A stretch of 64,000 nucleotides of DNA. It comes from Pirellulales bacterium. Lineage in GTDB: Bacteria > Planctomycetota > Planctomycetia > Pirellulales > JAEUIK01. The DNA lies in assembly GCA_019694455.1 (NCBI GenBank), contig JAIBBY010000001.1, positions 248,001 to 312,000 on the forward strand, given 5' to 3'. This document shows, one piece after another, positions 26,944 through 36,700 of this stretch. Both the position numbers and the translations under genes were made by a program. Under the pieces are notes generated by a model. That model had not been told where the DNA came from and did no database searches. It was given only the letters and a program-made list of their open reading frames with translations. Every line of letters begins with the position of its first letter. The first letter of the stretch is position 1.

Positions 26944-28127
26944 TCCGAGGGCAGCGGCGCCGGCTCGGCGTCGGCTTCCGAATTGGTAGGCGCAGGTTTG
27001 CTCGGGGCGCCACGTGGCTTTTTGGCAGCGCGGGTGGCGGCGTCGCGCCGATCGAGTTCCATTCGCGCCGGCGTGCTGTACGTCGCCGGTTGCGCGGCAG
27101 AATCAATCGTTGGCTGGGCAGCGGCCGGCAAGTCGCGCGCGCTGCCGCGCCGATTACCGACGATCGGCTGCGCGCCGAAGATCATGCCCGTGGGGGCTGC
27201 AAGCGTCGCCGGCGTCTCGGCGCTGGCGACCGGCGACGGTGGCGGCAAGGCAACGCTGGCTGGCTTGCGCGAACTCGCCTCGATGGCGTCATACTGCGTC
27301 ACGCGACTGATCCATTCAGCGAGTTGCAACAGTTGATTTTGGTCGGCTTCGCCGAAGAGCGGCAATTGGCTATCGGCATGAGGATTAGTCGCCGCCTGGA
27401 TCAATTTGCTCCGCGCAGGGTCGCTGTGGTCGATGAATTTGAGCGCCGAATACAAATTGCGCTGCGTGATACGCGCGGCTTGATTCTTGTTAGACGGGGG
27501 ACGCAACAGCCGCAAAGTCTGGTTACCTGAGAGACCATGACAGCCCGACGTTCCACACCGATTGAGGAGCATCGGTTGCACAACGTGGGCAAAATCCTCC
27601 GCCGTCCCACGCGGCAGGCTGCGAATCAATCGTTCCAACTCCTCGGCGCCAATGGTCCGTTCGCTGTCCGCTTCCGCAGGAACGACGCGGCGCGGCGCGT
27701 TGGCCTGCTCAAGCCGCCGTTTGACGTAAACTATCCGGCGATCGGTGGCGTCGATTTGTTCGGCCGTGGTCACCTCGCGCGCAGCGTGCTCCGTCAGTCC
27801 TTGGTCGATGCACCAAACAGCAATTTTGAGATGATGTTCGACGCTGGTGGCATCGCCACGCCCGGCCAGCAGGCGATAGGCCTCGTCCAGCGATCCACAG
27901 ACAAATGCGACCTCGTCGCGGCGCAGACGGATTTCCCCGCTGTCCCGACGCACATGCAATCGGCCATCGCGCTGAGTGACCCGACCATGGAGGGTACGCC
28001 CATTGTTCAAGAGCACCACCTGGTCGGCGGTCAATTCGAGCGCGGGCGGGGCGGCCACCACTCCGCCGGCCGCCAGCAGCAGGCAGAAGATCACAGGCGC
28101 GCGACGGTATCGACGGAAAACTGCCAT
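26940..28127 (-). CDS. Secreted protein with cytochrome-like CX4CH motif, function unknown
   Basis: The 395-residue protein starts with a signal peptide (MAVFRRYRRAPVIFCLLLAAG, cleaved near AAP). Residues about 25-80 form a small beta-rich region (VVLLNNGRTLHGRV). A cytochrome-like segment follows around residues 175-280: HVVQPMLLNRCGTSGCHG, then a long stretch ending in LAEWISRVTQ. The spacing is CX4CH, not the canonical CXXCH; CX4CH haem sites exist in some multihaem cytochromes, and this spacing recurs in planctomycete secreted proteins. Whether haem is bound here is unproven. The C-terminal about 110 residues are Pro/Ala/Lys-rich and disordered. No partner gene is adjacent. Confidence 0.75.
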   Translation of the reverse strand: MAVFRRYRRAPVIFCLLLAAGGVVAAPPALELTADQVVLLNNGRTLHGRVTQRDGRLHVRRDSGEIRLRRDEVAFVCGSLDEAYRLLAGRGDATSVEHHLKIAVWCIDQGLTEHAAREVTTAEQIDATDRRIVYVKRRLEQANAPRRVVPAEADSERTIGAEELERLIRSLPRGTAEDFAHVVQPMLLNRCGTSGCHGLSGNQTLRLLRPPSNKNQAARITQRNLYSALKFIDHSDPARSKLIQAATNPHADSQLPLFGEADQNQLLQLAEWISRVTQYDAIEASSRKPASVALPPPSPVASAETPATLAAPTGMIFGAQPIVGNRRGSARDLPAAAQPTIDSAAQPATYSTPARMELDRRDAATRAAKKPRGAPSKPAPTNSEADAEPAPLPSD

Positions 28128-28346
28128 ATCGGGGCGGGAGACTAGGACGGCCCCGGATGAGCGTCAAGGTCAGACGCGATGTGGCTTCAGTTGGCCAACA
28201 ATGCGATGGTCAGATACTTTCCCATAACGCTCCAGGCTGGCTATCTTACGAAACAGGGGGCGAAATGGGGGACCCAGCGTGCGAGGCAAAATCAGGTGAT
28301 TCAAAGCGCGACCGGCTCGCCAGGAAATCCTTCTCCCTGGACGCTG

Positions 28347-28598
28347 TTGCACGGCCAGGAGATCGTGATCGACCTTGCCAGCCCCTTTGTCTATTTGGGG
28401 CGATTAGTGGGGGAGGGGGGAGGATTCGTCGAGTTGGAAGGGGTCGACGTACACGACTTGCGCGACACTTCGACCACCCGCGAGCGCTATATTTTGGATT
28501 GCCGATTGCACGGGGTACGTCCGAATCGACACCGTGTGTGGGTCAGGCTGGCAGACGTGGTGGGCGTGTCGCGATTGGCAGATGTGGTTGTGGAATAG
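28347..28598 (+). CDS. Conserved small planctomycete protein, unknown function
   Basis: The frame is open from ATG 28179, but codons before about 28347 use rare triplets such as AGA, ATA and AGG and look non-coding. The conserved-looking core starts at LHGQEIVIDLASPFVYLG, with TTG 28347 the best candidate start, giving about 83 residues. The core is beta-rich and ends VWVRLADVVGVSRLADVV. I recall similar proteins in planctomycetes but no assigned function. It lies 27 bases before the acylphosphatase gene. If ATG 28179 is used, the protein is 139 residues. Confidence 0.6.
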   Translation: MHGQEIVIDLASPFVYLGRLVGEGGGFVELEGVDVHDLRDTSTTRERYILDCRLHGVRPNRHRVWVRLADVVGVSRLADVVVE

Positions 28599-28625
28599 GC
28601 CGCATTGGCCGTGGTAGCCAATTGA

Positions 28626-28904
28626 ATGAGCCATACCGAACGTCGCCGCGTACTGTATTATGGAAGGGTGCAGGGGGTCGGTTTTCGGTACACAGCCCAG
28701 CGGCTGGCAGGGCGGTTTGCCGTAACCGGATTCGTGCGTAATCTGCCCGCCGGCAACGTGGAGCTCGTGGCCGAGGGAGTACCGCTGGAGATCGAGCGTT
28801 TCTTGTCCGCCGTGCGCGAGCAAATGAGCGACGGCATCCAGTCGGAGCAGGCAGCCACGAGCGACGCCACTGGCGAGTTCCGCGGATTTGAAATTCACCG
28901 TTAG
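28626..28904 (+). CDS. acyP: Acylphosphatase
   Basis: The 92-residue length is typical. The phosphate-binding loop GRVQGVGFRYTA holds the catalytic Arg, and GFVRNLPAGNVELVAEG holds the catalytic Asn. It hydrolyses the carboxyl-phosphate bond of acyl phosphates in the cytoplasm. It follows the small conserved gene by 27 bases and precedes an ABC permease by 31 bases; no shared pathway is obvious. Confidence 0.95.
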   Translation: MSHTERRRVLYYGRVQGVGFRYTAQRLAGRFAVTGFVRNLPAGNVELVAEGVPLEIERFLSAVREQMSDGIQSEQAATSDATGEFRGFEIHR

Positions 28905-28935
28905 TTTATCGCATCCAGTTTGAGAATAAGTTGGC

Positions 28936-29892
28936 ATGACCAGTATGTTGTCGCGTCCCCCAGTGCTGCTCGCGCAGCTCCCTACTTGGTTCAGCGCCAC
29001 GGGCTATGTCGCCCTGGGGGCGGTAGCGGCCCTGGCCGCGTTGGTGGCCGCGTACTTCGCTTTGCGATTGGCGCTGCCGAAGGTGGCGGCGATCGCGCTG
29101 ACCACCGGCAAAGCGGCGCTCGCGCATCCGTTGTTCTGGGTCGAAATCCTCGGCGCCGCGTTTGTGATGATCTTGTTCTTTCCGTTCACGCCGTACTACA
29201 CGTTCGGCGAGGACATTAAGATGTTGAAAAGCTCCGGCCTGACGTTGATTCTTGTCATGTCGGTGATCTTGGCGCTTTGGACGGCCAGCACCTCGGTGGC
29301 CGACGAAATCGAGGGGCGCACCGCGCTCACCTTGCTCAGCAAGCCCATCCGGCGCTGGCAGTTCATCGTCGGCAAGTACCTCGGCATCTTGGGGCCAGTG
29401 TTTTTGATGTTCGTGATTCTCGGAGCGGTGTTTCTATGCACCGTTTCGTACAAGGCCTCGTACGACGCCTATGAAACGGCAAGCCCACAGCCGACGATTG
29501 AGCAGTGCCATGCCGAGATTTGGCAGATCACGCCTGGGCTGTTTTTGGCGTTCTTGGGCACGGCGGTGCTGACCGCGATCAGCGTCGCCATTTCCACGCG
29601 ACTGCCGATGATGGCCAATCTGATGATCTGCTCGACCATCTACGTGCTCGGCAACTTGATCCCCACGCTCGTCGAGTCATCGATGGGGCAGTTCCAACTG
29701 GTCCGCTTCATGGGGGGCCTGTTGGCGACGGTCCTGCCGGTGCTGGACTACTTCAATATCGAAGCGGGCATCGCAGCCGGCGTCAAAGTTTCGCCAGCTT
29801 ATCTGGCCTGGGCCACCTTGTATGCGGCGCTCTACAGCGGCGCGGCGCTGTTGGTCGCGCTCATCCTGTTTGAGGATCGCGATCTGGCCTAG
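28936..29892 (+). CDS. ABC-2 type transporter permease (orphan)
   Basis: The 318-residue protein has about seven hydrophobic segments. After two N-terminal segments there is the ABC-2/NosY-type stretch ALWTASTSVADEIEGRTALTLLSKPIRRWQFIVGKYLG, a hallmark of this permease family. It would form the membrane channel of an exporter. No ATP-binding subunit is next to it, so the partner must be encoded elsewhere. The next gene starts 185 bases later. Confidence 0.82.
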   Translation: MTSMLSRPPVLLAQLPTWFSATGYVALGAVAALAALVAAYFALRLALPKVAAIALTTGKAALAHPLFWVEILGAAFVMILFFPFTPYYTFGEDIKMLKSSGLTLILVMSVILALWTASTSVADEIEGRTALTLLSKPIRRWQFIVGKYLGILGPVFLMFVILGAVFLCTVSYKASYDAYETASPQPTIEQCHAEIWQITPGLFLAFLGTAVLTAISVAISTRLPMMANLMICSTIYVLGNLIPTLVESSMGQFQLVRFMGGLLATVLPVLDYFNIEAGIAAGVKVSPAYLAWATLYAALYSGAALLVALILFEDRDLA

Positions 29893-30077
29893 TCTTTTCG
29901 GCACGACCGGAAGGTCTTGCCTAGCTTGTCGAGCATTTGCCGATTCCACGCGTTCTGGCGCTGGCATCGAGTTTTTCCCCCATTCGGGTCATGCCGATAA
30001 GTCCTTAGACACGGGTGGCGCCGGTTCTGCCGCACGCCCCGCGTGATCGTCTTCCCGCATTGGCGTTTCGACCCACC

Positions 30078-31088
30078 ATGCACGATTTCTTGCGCACGAG
30101 CACCATTGCCTTACGCCGCTGCTGCGCGGCGCTGGCCATTAGCGTTCACCTTTCCGGCATCGCCGTGGCGCAGATCGAGCGGCTGCCCGACCCGGCCACC
30201 GAGATGCGACCCGCTGTGAACGAAGCCTGGTTCACCCAGCAACAATGGGGCGACCAAATCATTCACCGCGGCACGGCGATCGACGAGGTGTCGCCACACA
30301 ATGCCGATGCCGGCCGCGTCCAGGAGGTGTGGCGCTGGCACGTATTGCCGGCGGGCATGATCTATCGAGCGTACCTGGCCGGCGAAAAAGAATCGCGGAT
30401 GGCCGGCTATTGGAACTGGGAACAAGATGATGGCGCCTTGTGGGACATCACCTTGGGGGGACGCGCCGCGCTGTTGCGCTACGGCACCTTCGACCCCATT
30501 CTGCCACACGGTTTTGAAGTGCAGATCGAGGGCGCGGCGTTCCCGCGACTCGACCCCGATCGCAATCACGATTTGACCTATGCCGACTTTCGCTTTGGCG
30601 TGCCGTTGGTCTATAGCCACGGTCCATGGGAGTTGAAACTGGCCTATTACCATCTGAGTTCGCACGTCGGCGACGAGCAGATGATCCACAACAATTCGCT
30701 GTTCCGCGTCAACTATGTGCGCGACGCCATCGTTTGGGGGATGGCGTATCGCTGGACCCCCGATCTGCGACTGTATGGCGAAACTGCCTGGGCGTTCAAC
30801 GCCGATGGCGGCGCCAAGCCGTGGGAGTTTCAGTTCGGCGCCGAATTCAGTCCGTTGACGCCGACAGGCATTCGGCCCGTGCCGTTCTGGGCGCTCAACG
30901 GCCACCTGCGGCAAGAGCACAACTACAGTGGCAACCTCGTAGCACAAATCGGCTTGCAGTGGCGCAGCGCGGCGACCGGCGCCCGGCTGCGCACCGGCTT
31001 CGAGTATTACAACGGCAAGAGCCGCCAATGGGAAATCTTCAATACGTTCGAACAACAGGCGGGGATCGGCCTGTGGTACGACTTTTGA
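30078..31088 (+). CDS. DUF1207 family secreted protein, likely outer-membrane beta-barrel
   Basis: The listed start, ATG 30078, begins a signal peptide (MHDFLRTSTIALRRCCAALA, cleaved near AVA); the frame continues upstream without a better start. The 336-residue product matches the planctomycete DUF1207 layout: WRWHVLPAGMIYRAYLAGEKESRM, then alternating aromatic strands (LWDITLGGRAALLRY, FEVQIEGAAFPRLD, WGMAYRWTPDLRLYGETAW). The C-terminal residue is Phe after GIGLWYD, as in beta-barrel outer-membrane proteins. Function is unknown. Confidence 0.82.
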   Translation: MHDFLRTSTIALRRCCAALAISVHLSGIAVAQIERLPDPATEMRPAVNEAWFTQQQWGDQIIHRGTAIDEVSPHNADAGRVQEVWRWHVLPAGMIYRAYLAGEKESRMAGYWNWEQDDGALWDITLGGRAALLRYGTFDPILPHGFEVQIEGAAFPRLDPDRNHDLTYADFRFGVPLVYSHGPWELKLAYYHLSSHVGDEQMIHNNSLFRVNYVRDAIVWGMAYRWTPDLRLYGETAWAFNADGGAKPWEFQFGAEFSPLTPTGIRPVPFWALNGHLRQEHNYSGNLVAQIGLQWRSAATGARLRTGFEYYNGKSRQWEIFNTFEQQAGIGLWYDF

Positions 31089-31241
31089 TCGCGGCGCTCG
31101 TTTGCTTGACCGACCGCGGCAGGCCGCTTAACCTGCATGCGACATGAGGCTAATTCTCCGCACCAGTGCAAGTCGCTCGTGAACTGAATCACCCGCCGCG
31201 CGATTCATTTCTTCCTCCCGACTTATCTAGGTGCATCCCTC

Positions 31242-31772
31242 ATGTCGCTCCAACCATCTCATCGCGGCAGATATAGCGCCGCTTTTTTGCTGGTTTGCTA
31301 TGCGCTAGTTCCATTGCGCTCCATTGCTGCGCCAACGTATTTTGTTGTTGGCGAGCCGCTGGGTTCGCAGAGCCACTTCGATTCCTACCTATTGCCGCTC
31401 GAAGCGCCCACAGACATCGCTGCCGCGCGCGACATGATAGCGAGCGGCGAGCACAAGATTGTCTTCGCGCGGATCGCCCCCGGTTCGGATGGCGTCAACC
31501 GCAACCAATATCCGCCCGAACAAATGTGGTCGTGGCACGTGACCGAGTTTCTGGGATTCGGCGACCTGGGCATCGAGATATACGACGGTTGGCCAACGTA
31601 CGTCGAATCCGACGTGCCGGGTTGGATGGCTAATACGGGCGGTGTGGTTGGCTTCTGGAGCTACACCATCATTAGCGAGGTGCTCCCCGTGCCAGAACCG
31701 GCGACACTCCTATTGCTGCTCACCGGCGCCGTGGTCGCTGCTGGTTGGTGGCACTGGGCAACACGTTCATAG
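31242..31772 (+). CDS. PEP-CTERM domain protein
   Basis: The 176-residue protein has an N-terminal signal peptide (cleaved near SIAAP). Its C-terminus is a PEP-CTERM sorting signal: VPEPATLL, a hydrophobic stretch and a terminal basic WATRS. Such tails are processed by exosortase (EpsH/XrtA) on the way to the cell surface. The middle is beta-rich with several Trp/Tyr and no known catalytic motif. No exosortase gene is in the window. I do not recognise the central domain. Confidence 0.88.
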   Translation: MSLQPSHRGRYSAAFLLVCYALVPLRSIAAPTYFVVGEPLGSQSHFDSYLLPLEAPTDIAAARDMIASGEHKIVFARIAPGSDGVNRNQYPPEQMWSWHVTEFLGFGDLGIEIYDGWPTYVESDVPGWMANTGGVVGFWSYTIISEVLPVPEPATLLLLLTGAVVAAGWWHWATRS

Positions 31773-31855
31773 CCCCCCCTGCGGACTCGCGTCGCCACCG
31801 CTAAACTGAATAAGCCTTCTAAACAGCACACTACTTCTTGCAAGGAATATTCAAT

Positions 31856-32137
31856 ATGGCCACCGCCAGCGCACGTCATATATTAGTCGACAGCCAAGAA
31901 GCCTGCGACAAGCTGAAGACCGAGATCGAGGCCGGCGCCGACTTTGCCGAAGTGGCGAAGAAGCACTCCAAGTGTCCCTCCGGACGACAGGGGGGCGATC
32001 TCGGCAGCTTTCGGCCAGGGCAAATGGTGCCCGAATTCGACCGGGTGGTGTTCAAGGATGAAGTGGGCAAGGTCCACGGTCCGGTGAAGACGCAATTCGG
32101 GTATCATCTGATCGAGATCACCAACCGCAGCGGCTGA
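31856..32137 (+). CDS. ppiC: Parvulin-type peptidyl-prolyl cis-trans isomerase (PpiC-like)
   Basis: ATG 31856 has AAGGAA at 31842-31847, giving 93 residues, the length of E. coli PpiC; the frame also contains an earlier in-frame codon at 31838. Parvulin motifs are ARHILV, the GADFAEVAKKHS helix, CPSGRQGGDLGSF and FGYHLIEI. It isomerises peptidyl-prolyl bonds. With no signal peptide it should act in the cytoplasm. It ends 15 bases before the PQQ-type propeller gene. Confidence 0.95.
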   Translation: MATASARHILVDSQEACDKLKTEIEAGADFAEVAKKHSKCPSGRQGGDLGSFRPGQMVPEFDRVVFKDEVGKVHGPVKTQFGYHLIEITNRSG

Positions 32138-32152
32138 GAAACACGACTCGCC

Positions 32153-33724
32153 ATGAGCACGCACGACGGATCGGGTGTCGCGTCAGAAACATCCGCGCCA
32201 CGGCGCACTGGAGTGCGCTGGTGGCCGGCGGTATTGATCGTCGCGGTTGCCGCCGCGTTAGCCGCGGTGCAGTGGAACCGCTACGCCGACGTGCAGCAGT
32301 ATCGCGTTCTGTGGGTGCTTTCGATCGCGGGGGCGACGGTCATTCTGCTGGCCGCCTGGGGGGCGCTGTTTTCGCGTCTGCCGGCCAAGGCGCGCGCGGC
32401 GATTGCGGTGACGTTTCTTTCCGTGGTGGCGCTCGGCGCCGCCACGCTGCGCATCGATGGTGTGACGGGCGATTTGCGGCCGATTCTGAAATGGCGTTTT
32501 GCCGCTCCGGAGACGATCGCCACATCGGGCAAAAATGTGGAGATTCAACTGGCCGGTACGCCACGCGACTTTCCACAATTCCTGGGACCCAATCGCAATT
32601 CGACTTTGCCAGACATCCGGCTCGACGCCGATTGGCAAGCACGGCCCCCCAAGCTGCTTTGGCGCCGCCCGGTGGGTGAATCGTGGGCTTCGTTCGCCAT
32701 TGTCGGTGATTACGCCATTACCCAAGAACAGGCCGGGCAAGACGAGCAAATCGTTTGCTACGAGGCCGCCACTGGAAAGCCCGTGTGGCGGTATAGCTAC
32801 CCAGCCGAGTTTCGCACCGTGATTGCCGGCACGGGGCCGAGAACCACACCGACCGTGGTGGATGGTCGCGTCTATGCCATGGGAGCAACCGGCATTTTGA
32901 CCTGCCTCGATGGCAACACCGGCTCAAAAATCTGGTCGCGCGACACGTTGGCTGACGCCGGCGCGGAGAATCGCGAATGGGGCGTTTCGTGTTCTCCTTT
33001 GGTCACCGGCGAACTGGTGGTGGTGAGCGTCGGCGGACCGAACGAGGCGGCGCTGGCGGCCTACCAATGCCAAACCGGTGAACGCGCCTGGCACGCGGGC
33101 AAGGATTATGCGGGCTATAGCTCGCCAGTGCTCGCCACTCTCTGCGGCGTGTCGCAAATCTTGATCGTCAGCGCTCGCAGCGCCACGAGCCACGACCCCA
33201 CAACAGGCCAAGTGCTCTGGGAGCGCGAATGGGGTTCTGGCAACGCCAACTGCGTCAACGCGATCCCAATTGGCGACAACCGTGTTTTTTTGAGTAGCGG
33301 CTACGGATTTGGCTGTGTGCTGTTGGAATTGACCAAGCATGGCGATGCCCTCGGCGTGGAGGAAGTTTGGCCTCACAATCGCAATATGAAGTGCAAAATC
33401 AGTAACCCCGTCGTGCATGGCGAGCACTTGTACGGCCTCGATGAAGGGGTGCTGGCCTGCCTCGATTTGCAAACCGGCAAGCGGCTATGGCGAGCCGGCC
33501 GCTACGGACATGGGCAATTGCTCTTGGTCGGCGATTTGATTCTGGTGCAGGCAGAATCGGGCGAGGTGCTGCTTGTGCGGCCCAATCCCAAAAAGCTCGA
33601 AGAAGTGGCAACCTTGCCTGCGCTCAACGACAAGACGTGGAATGTCCCGTCGCTGGCGGGCAATCTGCTCTTGGTCCGCAACGAACAAGAGGCGGCGGCG
33701 TTTGAACTACCATTGGCGCATTAA
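32153..33724 (+). CDS. Membrane-anchored PQQ-like beta-propeller protein
   Basis: The 523-residue protein has three N-terminal hydrophobic helices (about residues 22-40, 48-68 and 75-95). The rest is a PQQ-type/BamB-like propeller, seen in repeated tryptophan-docking segments such as YEAATGKPVWRYSYP, LDGNTGSKIWSRDT, YQCQTGERAWHAGKDY, HDPTTGQVLWEREWGSG and LDLQTGKRLWRAGRYGHGQ. No active-site set of a quinoprotein dehydrogenase is apparent, so it is best read as a structural or binding propeller, probably facing the periplasm. It follows the parvulin gene by 15 bases. Confidence 0.85.
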   Translation: MSTHDGSGVASETSAPRRTGVRWWPAVLIVAVAAALAAVQWNRYADVQQYRVLWVLSIAGATVILLAAWGALFSRLPAKARAAIAVTFLSVVALGAATLRIDGVTGDLRPILKWRFAAPETIATSGKNVEIQLAGTPRDFPQFLGPNRNSTLPDIRLDADWQARPPKLLWRRPVGESWASFAIVGDYAITQEQAGQDEQIVCYEAATGKPVWRYSYPAEFRTVIAGTGPRTTPTVVDGRVYAMGATGILTCLDGNTGSKIWSRDTLADAGAENREWGVSCSPLVTGELVVVSVGGPNEAALAAYQCQTGERAWHAGKDYAGYSSPVLATLCGVSQILIVSARSATSHDPTTGQVLWEREWGSGNANCVNAIPIGDNRVFLSSGYGFGCVLLELTKHGDALGVEEVWPHNRNMKCKISNPVVHGEHLYGLDEGVLACLDLQTGKRLWRAGRYGHGQLLLVGDLILVQAESGEVLLVRPNPKKLEEVATLPALNDKTWNVPSLAGNLLLVRNEQEAAAFELPLAH

Positions 33725-33768
33725 TCCAGGCGGTTTGCCAACTCCTTTCCGGTCGAAATAATGAGACC

Positions 33769-36700
33769 ATGTTGCAAGCTGCCGTCGAAACGCCCGGCCT
33801 GCTCCCCTTCGATCCCTTGGTGCGCGATTGGTTTGCGCGCCGTTTTGGCCAACCGACCGAGCCGCAGCGATTGGGCTGGGCCGAGATTATCGCTGGCCGT
33901 CACACGCTGATCGCGGCGCCGACCGGTTCTGGAAAGACGCTGGCCGCGTTTCTCGCCTCGATCGATCAACTCATCCGCGCATCGCGGCGCGGCGTGCTGC
34001 CCGAGACGACCCAAGTGGTTTATGTCTCGCCACTCAAGGCGCTGAGCAACGACATCCATCGCAACCTCGACGTCCCGCTGTCGGGCATTCGTGAATTGGC
34101 GGCACAGGCGGATGAACCGCTTGCGGAGATTCGCGCCGCCGTGCGGACTGGCGACACGCCGTCGTCCGAGCGGCAGAAGATGCTGCGCCGTCCGCCGCAA
34201 ATTCTGGTCACTACGCCCGAGTCGTTGTACCTGTTGCTCACGTCGGCCAAGGGGCGCGAGATGCTCCGCGACGTGCGCACCGTGATTGTCGACGAGATTC
34301 ATGCCTTAGCGCGGGACAAACGCGGCTCGCACCTGACGTTGTCGCTGGAGCGACTGGAACATTGGGTGGGACGGCCAATTCAGCGCATTGGCCTGTCGGC
34401 AACGCAGCGCCCGATGGAAGACATCGCGCGGTTCCTGGTCGGCACGCGCGATGTTCAAGCTGGGATCGCGGATTGCGCGATTATCGATGTTGGCCACGTG
34501 CGCGAACTTGATCTTACGGTGCAAGCCCCCCCCAGCGAACTTGCGGCGGTCTGTTCGCATGAGCAGTGGGACGAGATCTACGCGCAACTTGCCGACTTGA
34601 TTGCCAGTCATCGCAGTACGCTGGTCTTTGTGAACACCCGCCGGATGGCCGAACGGGTGGCGCATCGACTGATTCAAGAACTCGGCCCAGACGCCGTGGC
34701 CAGTCATCACGGCAGCCTGGCGCGCGAGACTCGTCTGTCGGCAGAGGAACGGCTAAAGAATGGCCAGCTCAAAGCGGTCGTGGCTACCGCCTCGCTGGAG
34801 CTTGGAATCGATGTTGGCTTTGTCGACCTGGTGTGTCAGGTTGGCACTCCCCGTTCCATTGCCACGCTGCTTCAGCGGGTTGGGCGTTCTGGCCACGCAT
34901 TGGGTCTCGTGCCGAAGGGACGCCTGCTGCCGCTGACGCGCGACGAACTGTTGGAATGTTTGGCGCTGGTCCGCGCGGTGCGGCGCCGGCAGCTTGACCG
35001 GATCATCATTCCCCGCGCGCCGCTCGACGTGCTGGCGCAACAAATCGTGGCGATGACCGCCTGCGACGAATGGTCGGAAACGGAACTATTGGAAACCGTG
35101 CGCCGTGCGGCGCCCTATCGCGATTTAACGCCGGCCGCATTTGCGGATGTGCTCAACTTGCTCACCAACGGCATCAGCGGCGCACGGCACGGCGCCTATC
35201 TGCACCGCGACGAAATCAATGGCACGCTCAAGGCGCGGCGCGGCGCGCGGATTGCTGCGACTAGCTCCGGCGGAACGATCCCGGAGACCGGCGATTTTCG
35301 CGTCGTGACAGCGAACGACCGAACCTTTGTCGGCACGCTGAACGAAGACTTCGCGCTGGAGAGCCTGGCGGGCGACATCTTCCTATTGGGCAATCAATCG
35401 TGGCGCATCCTCTATGTGCGCGGCGGCGAAGTGACGGTCGAGGACGCGCATGGCGCGCCGGCGACCGTGCCGTTTTGGCTGGGAGAGGGCCCGGGACGCA
35501 CCAATGAACTTTCGGCGGAGGTTGTGGCGCTGCGCGGCGAAGTCGCCGCGCGTGTGGCGCTCGCCGGCGGAATGGAGCCCGACCTGAGCGAGGCGGTGGA
35601 GTGGCTGCAAACGGAGTGCTGCGCGCCGGTCGAAGCGGCCCAGCAGGCCGCGCGCTATGTGGCCGCGCAGCAAGCGGCGCTGGGAGTGGTGCCGTCGCAA
35701 CAGCAGATCGTTTTCGAACGCTTCTTCGACGAATCGGGCGGCATGCAGCTTGTGATCCATGCGCCGTTTGGCGCTCGCGTCAATCGGGCGTGGGGCCTGG
35801 CGATGCGCAAGCGCTTTTGCCGCAGTTTCGATTTCGAACTGCAAGCGGCGGCCGACGACAACGCGATCCTCTTGTCGATCGGGCCACAACATAGCTTCGC
35901 GATCGATGCCCTGTTCGGCATGTTGTCGCCGCGCAATGCCGAAGAGCTCTTGGTGCAAGCGCTATTGGCCGCACCGATGTTTCAAACCCGCTGGCGCTGG
36001 AATGTGACTTGCGCTTTGGCCGTGCTGCGGCAACGCGGCGGCAAGAAGATTCCCCCTTTCCTGCAGCGTTTCCGTTCCGACGATCTGCTGGCGTCGGTGT
36101 TTCCAGAAACCGTGGGCTGTCTGGAAAATCACTCGGGAGACATCGAGATACCCGATCATCCCCTCGTCCGGCAAACGCTCAACGATTGCCTGCATCAGGC
36201 AATGGACCTCGATACCTGGATCGGCGTGCTCGGCAGCCGCGAACAGGGCGGCATCGAGTTCATCGCGCGCGACACGCGCGAGCCCTCTCCGTTTGCGCAT
36301 GAGATCCTAAACGCCAACCCCTACACGTTCCTCGACGACGCGCCGCTCGAAGAGCGCCGCGTGCGGGCGCTGACGTTACGCAGGTCGCTGTCGTTCGAAG
36401 CGCTCTCTGATCTGGGGCGGCTCGACCCGGAGGCGATTGATCTGGTGGTCGCAGAGGCGCAGCCGCAGGTCCGCGACGCCGATGAGTTGCACGACGCGCT
36501 GTTGACCTTGACAGCGCTCTCGATTGAAGACTTTCGGCATTGGAGCGGTTGGTTCGATCGACTCGTTGCGGCCGGGCGTGCCACGCTCGTCGAGCGCGCG
36601 GGGGAAGGTCCGCTGTGGGTCGCCGCCGAACGTTGGCCCGCGGTGTCCGCCATCTATCGCGGGGCGCAAGCCCGCCCCAGCGTGTCGCTACCGGCGCATC

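Noticed and set aside
28179-28346. N-terminal extension of the small conserved protein
   Set aside because: Rare codons and no conservation in appearance; the conserved part begins near 28347.
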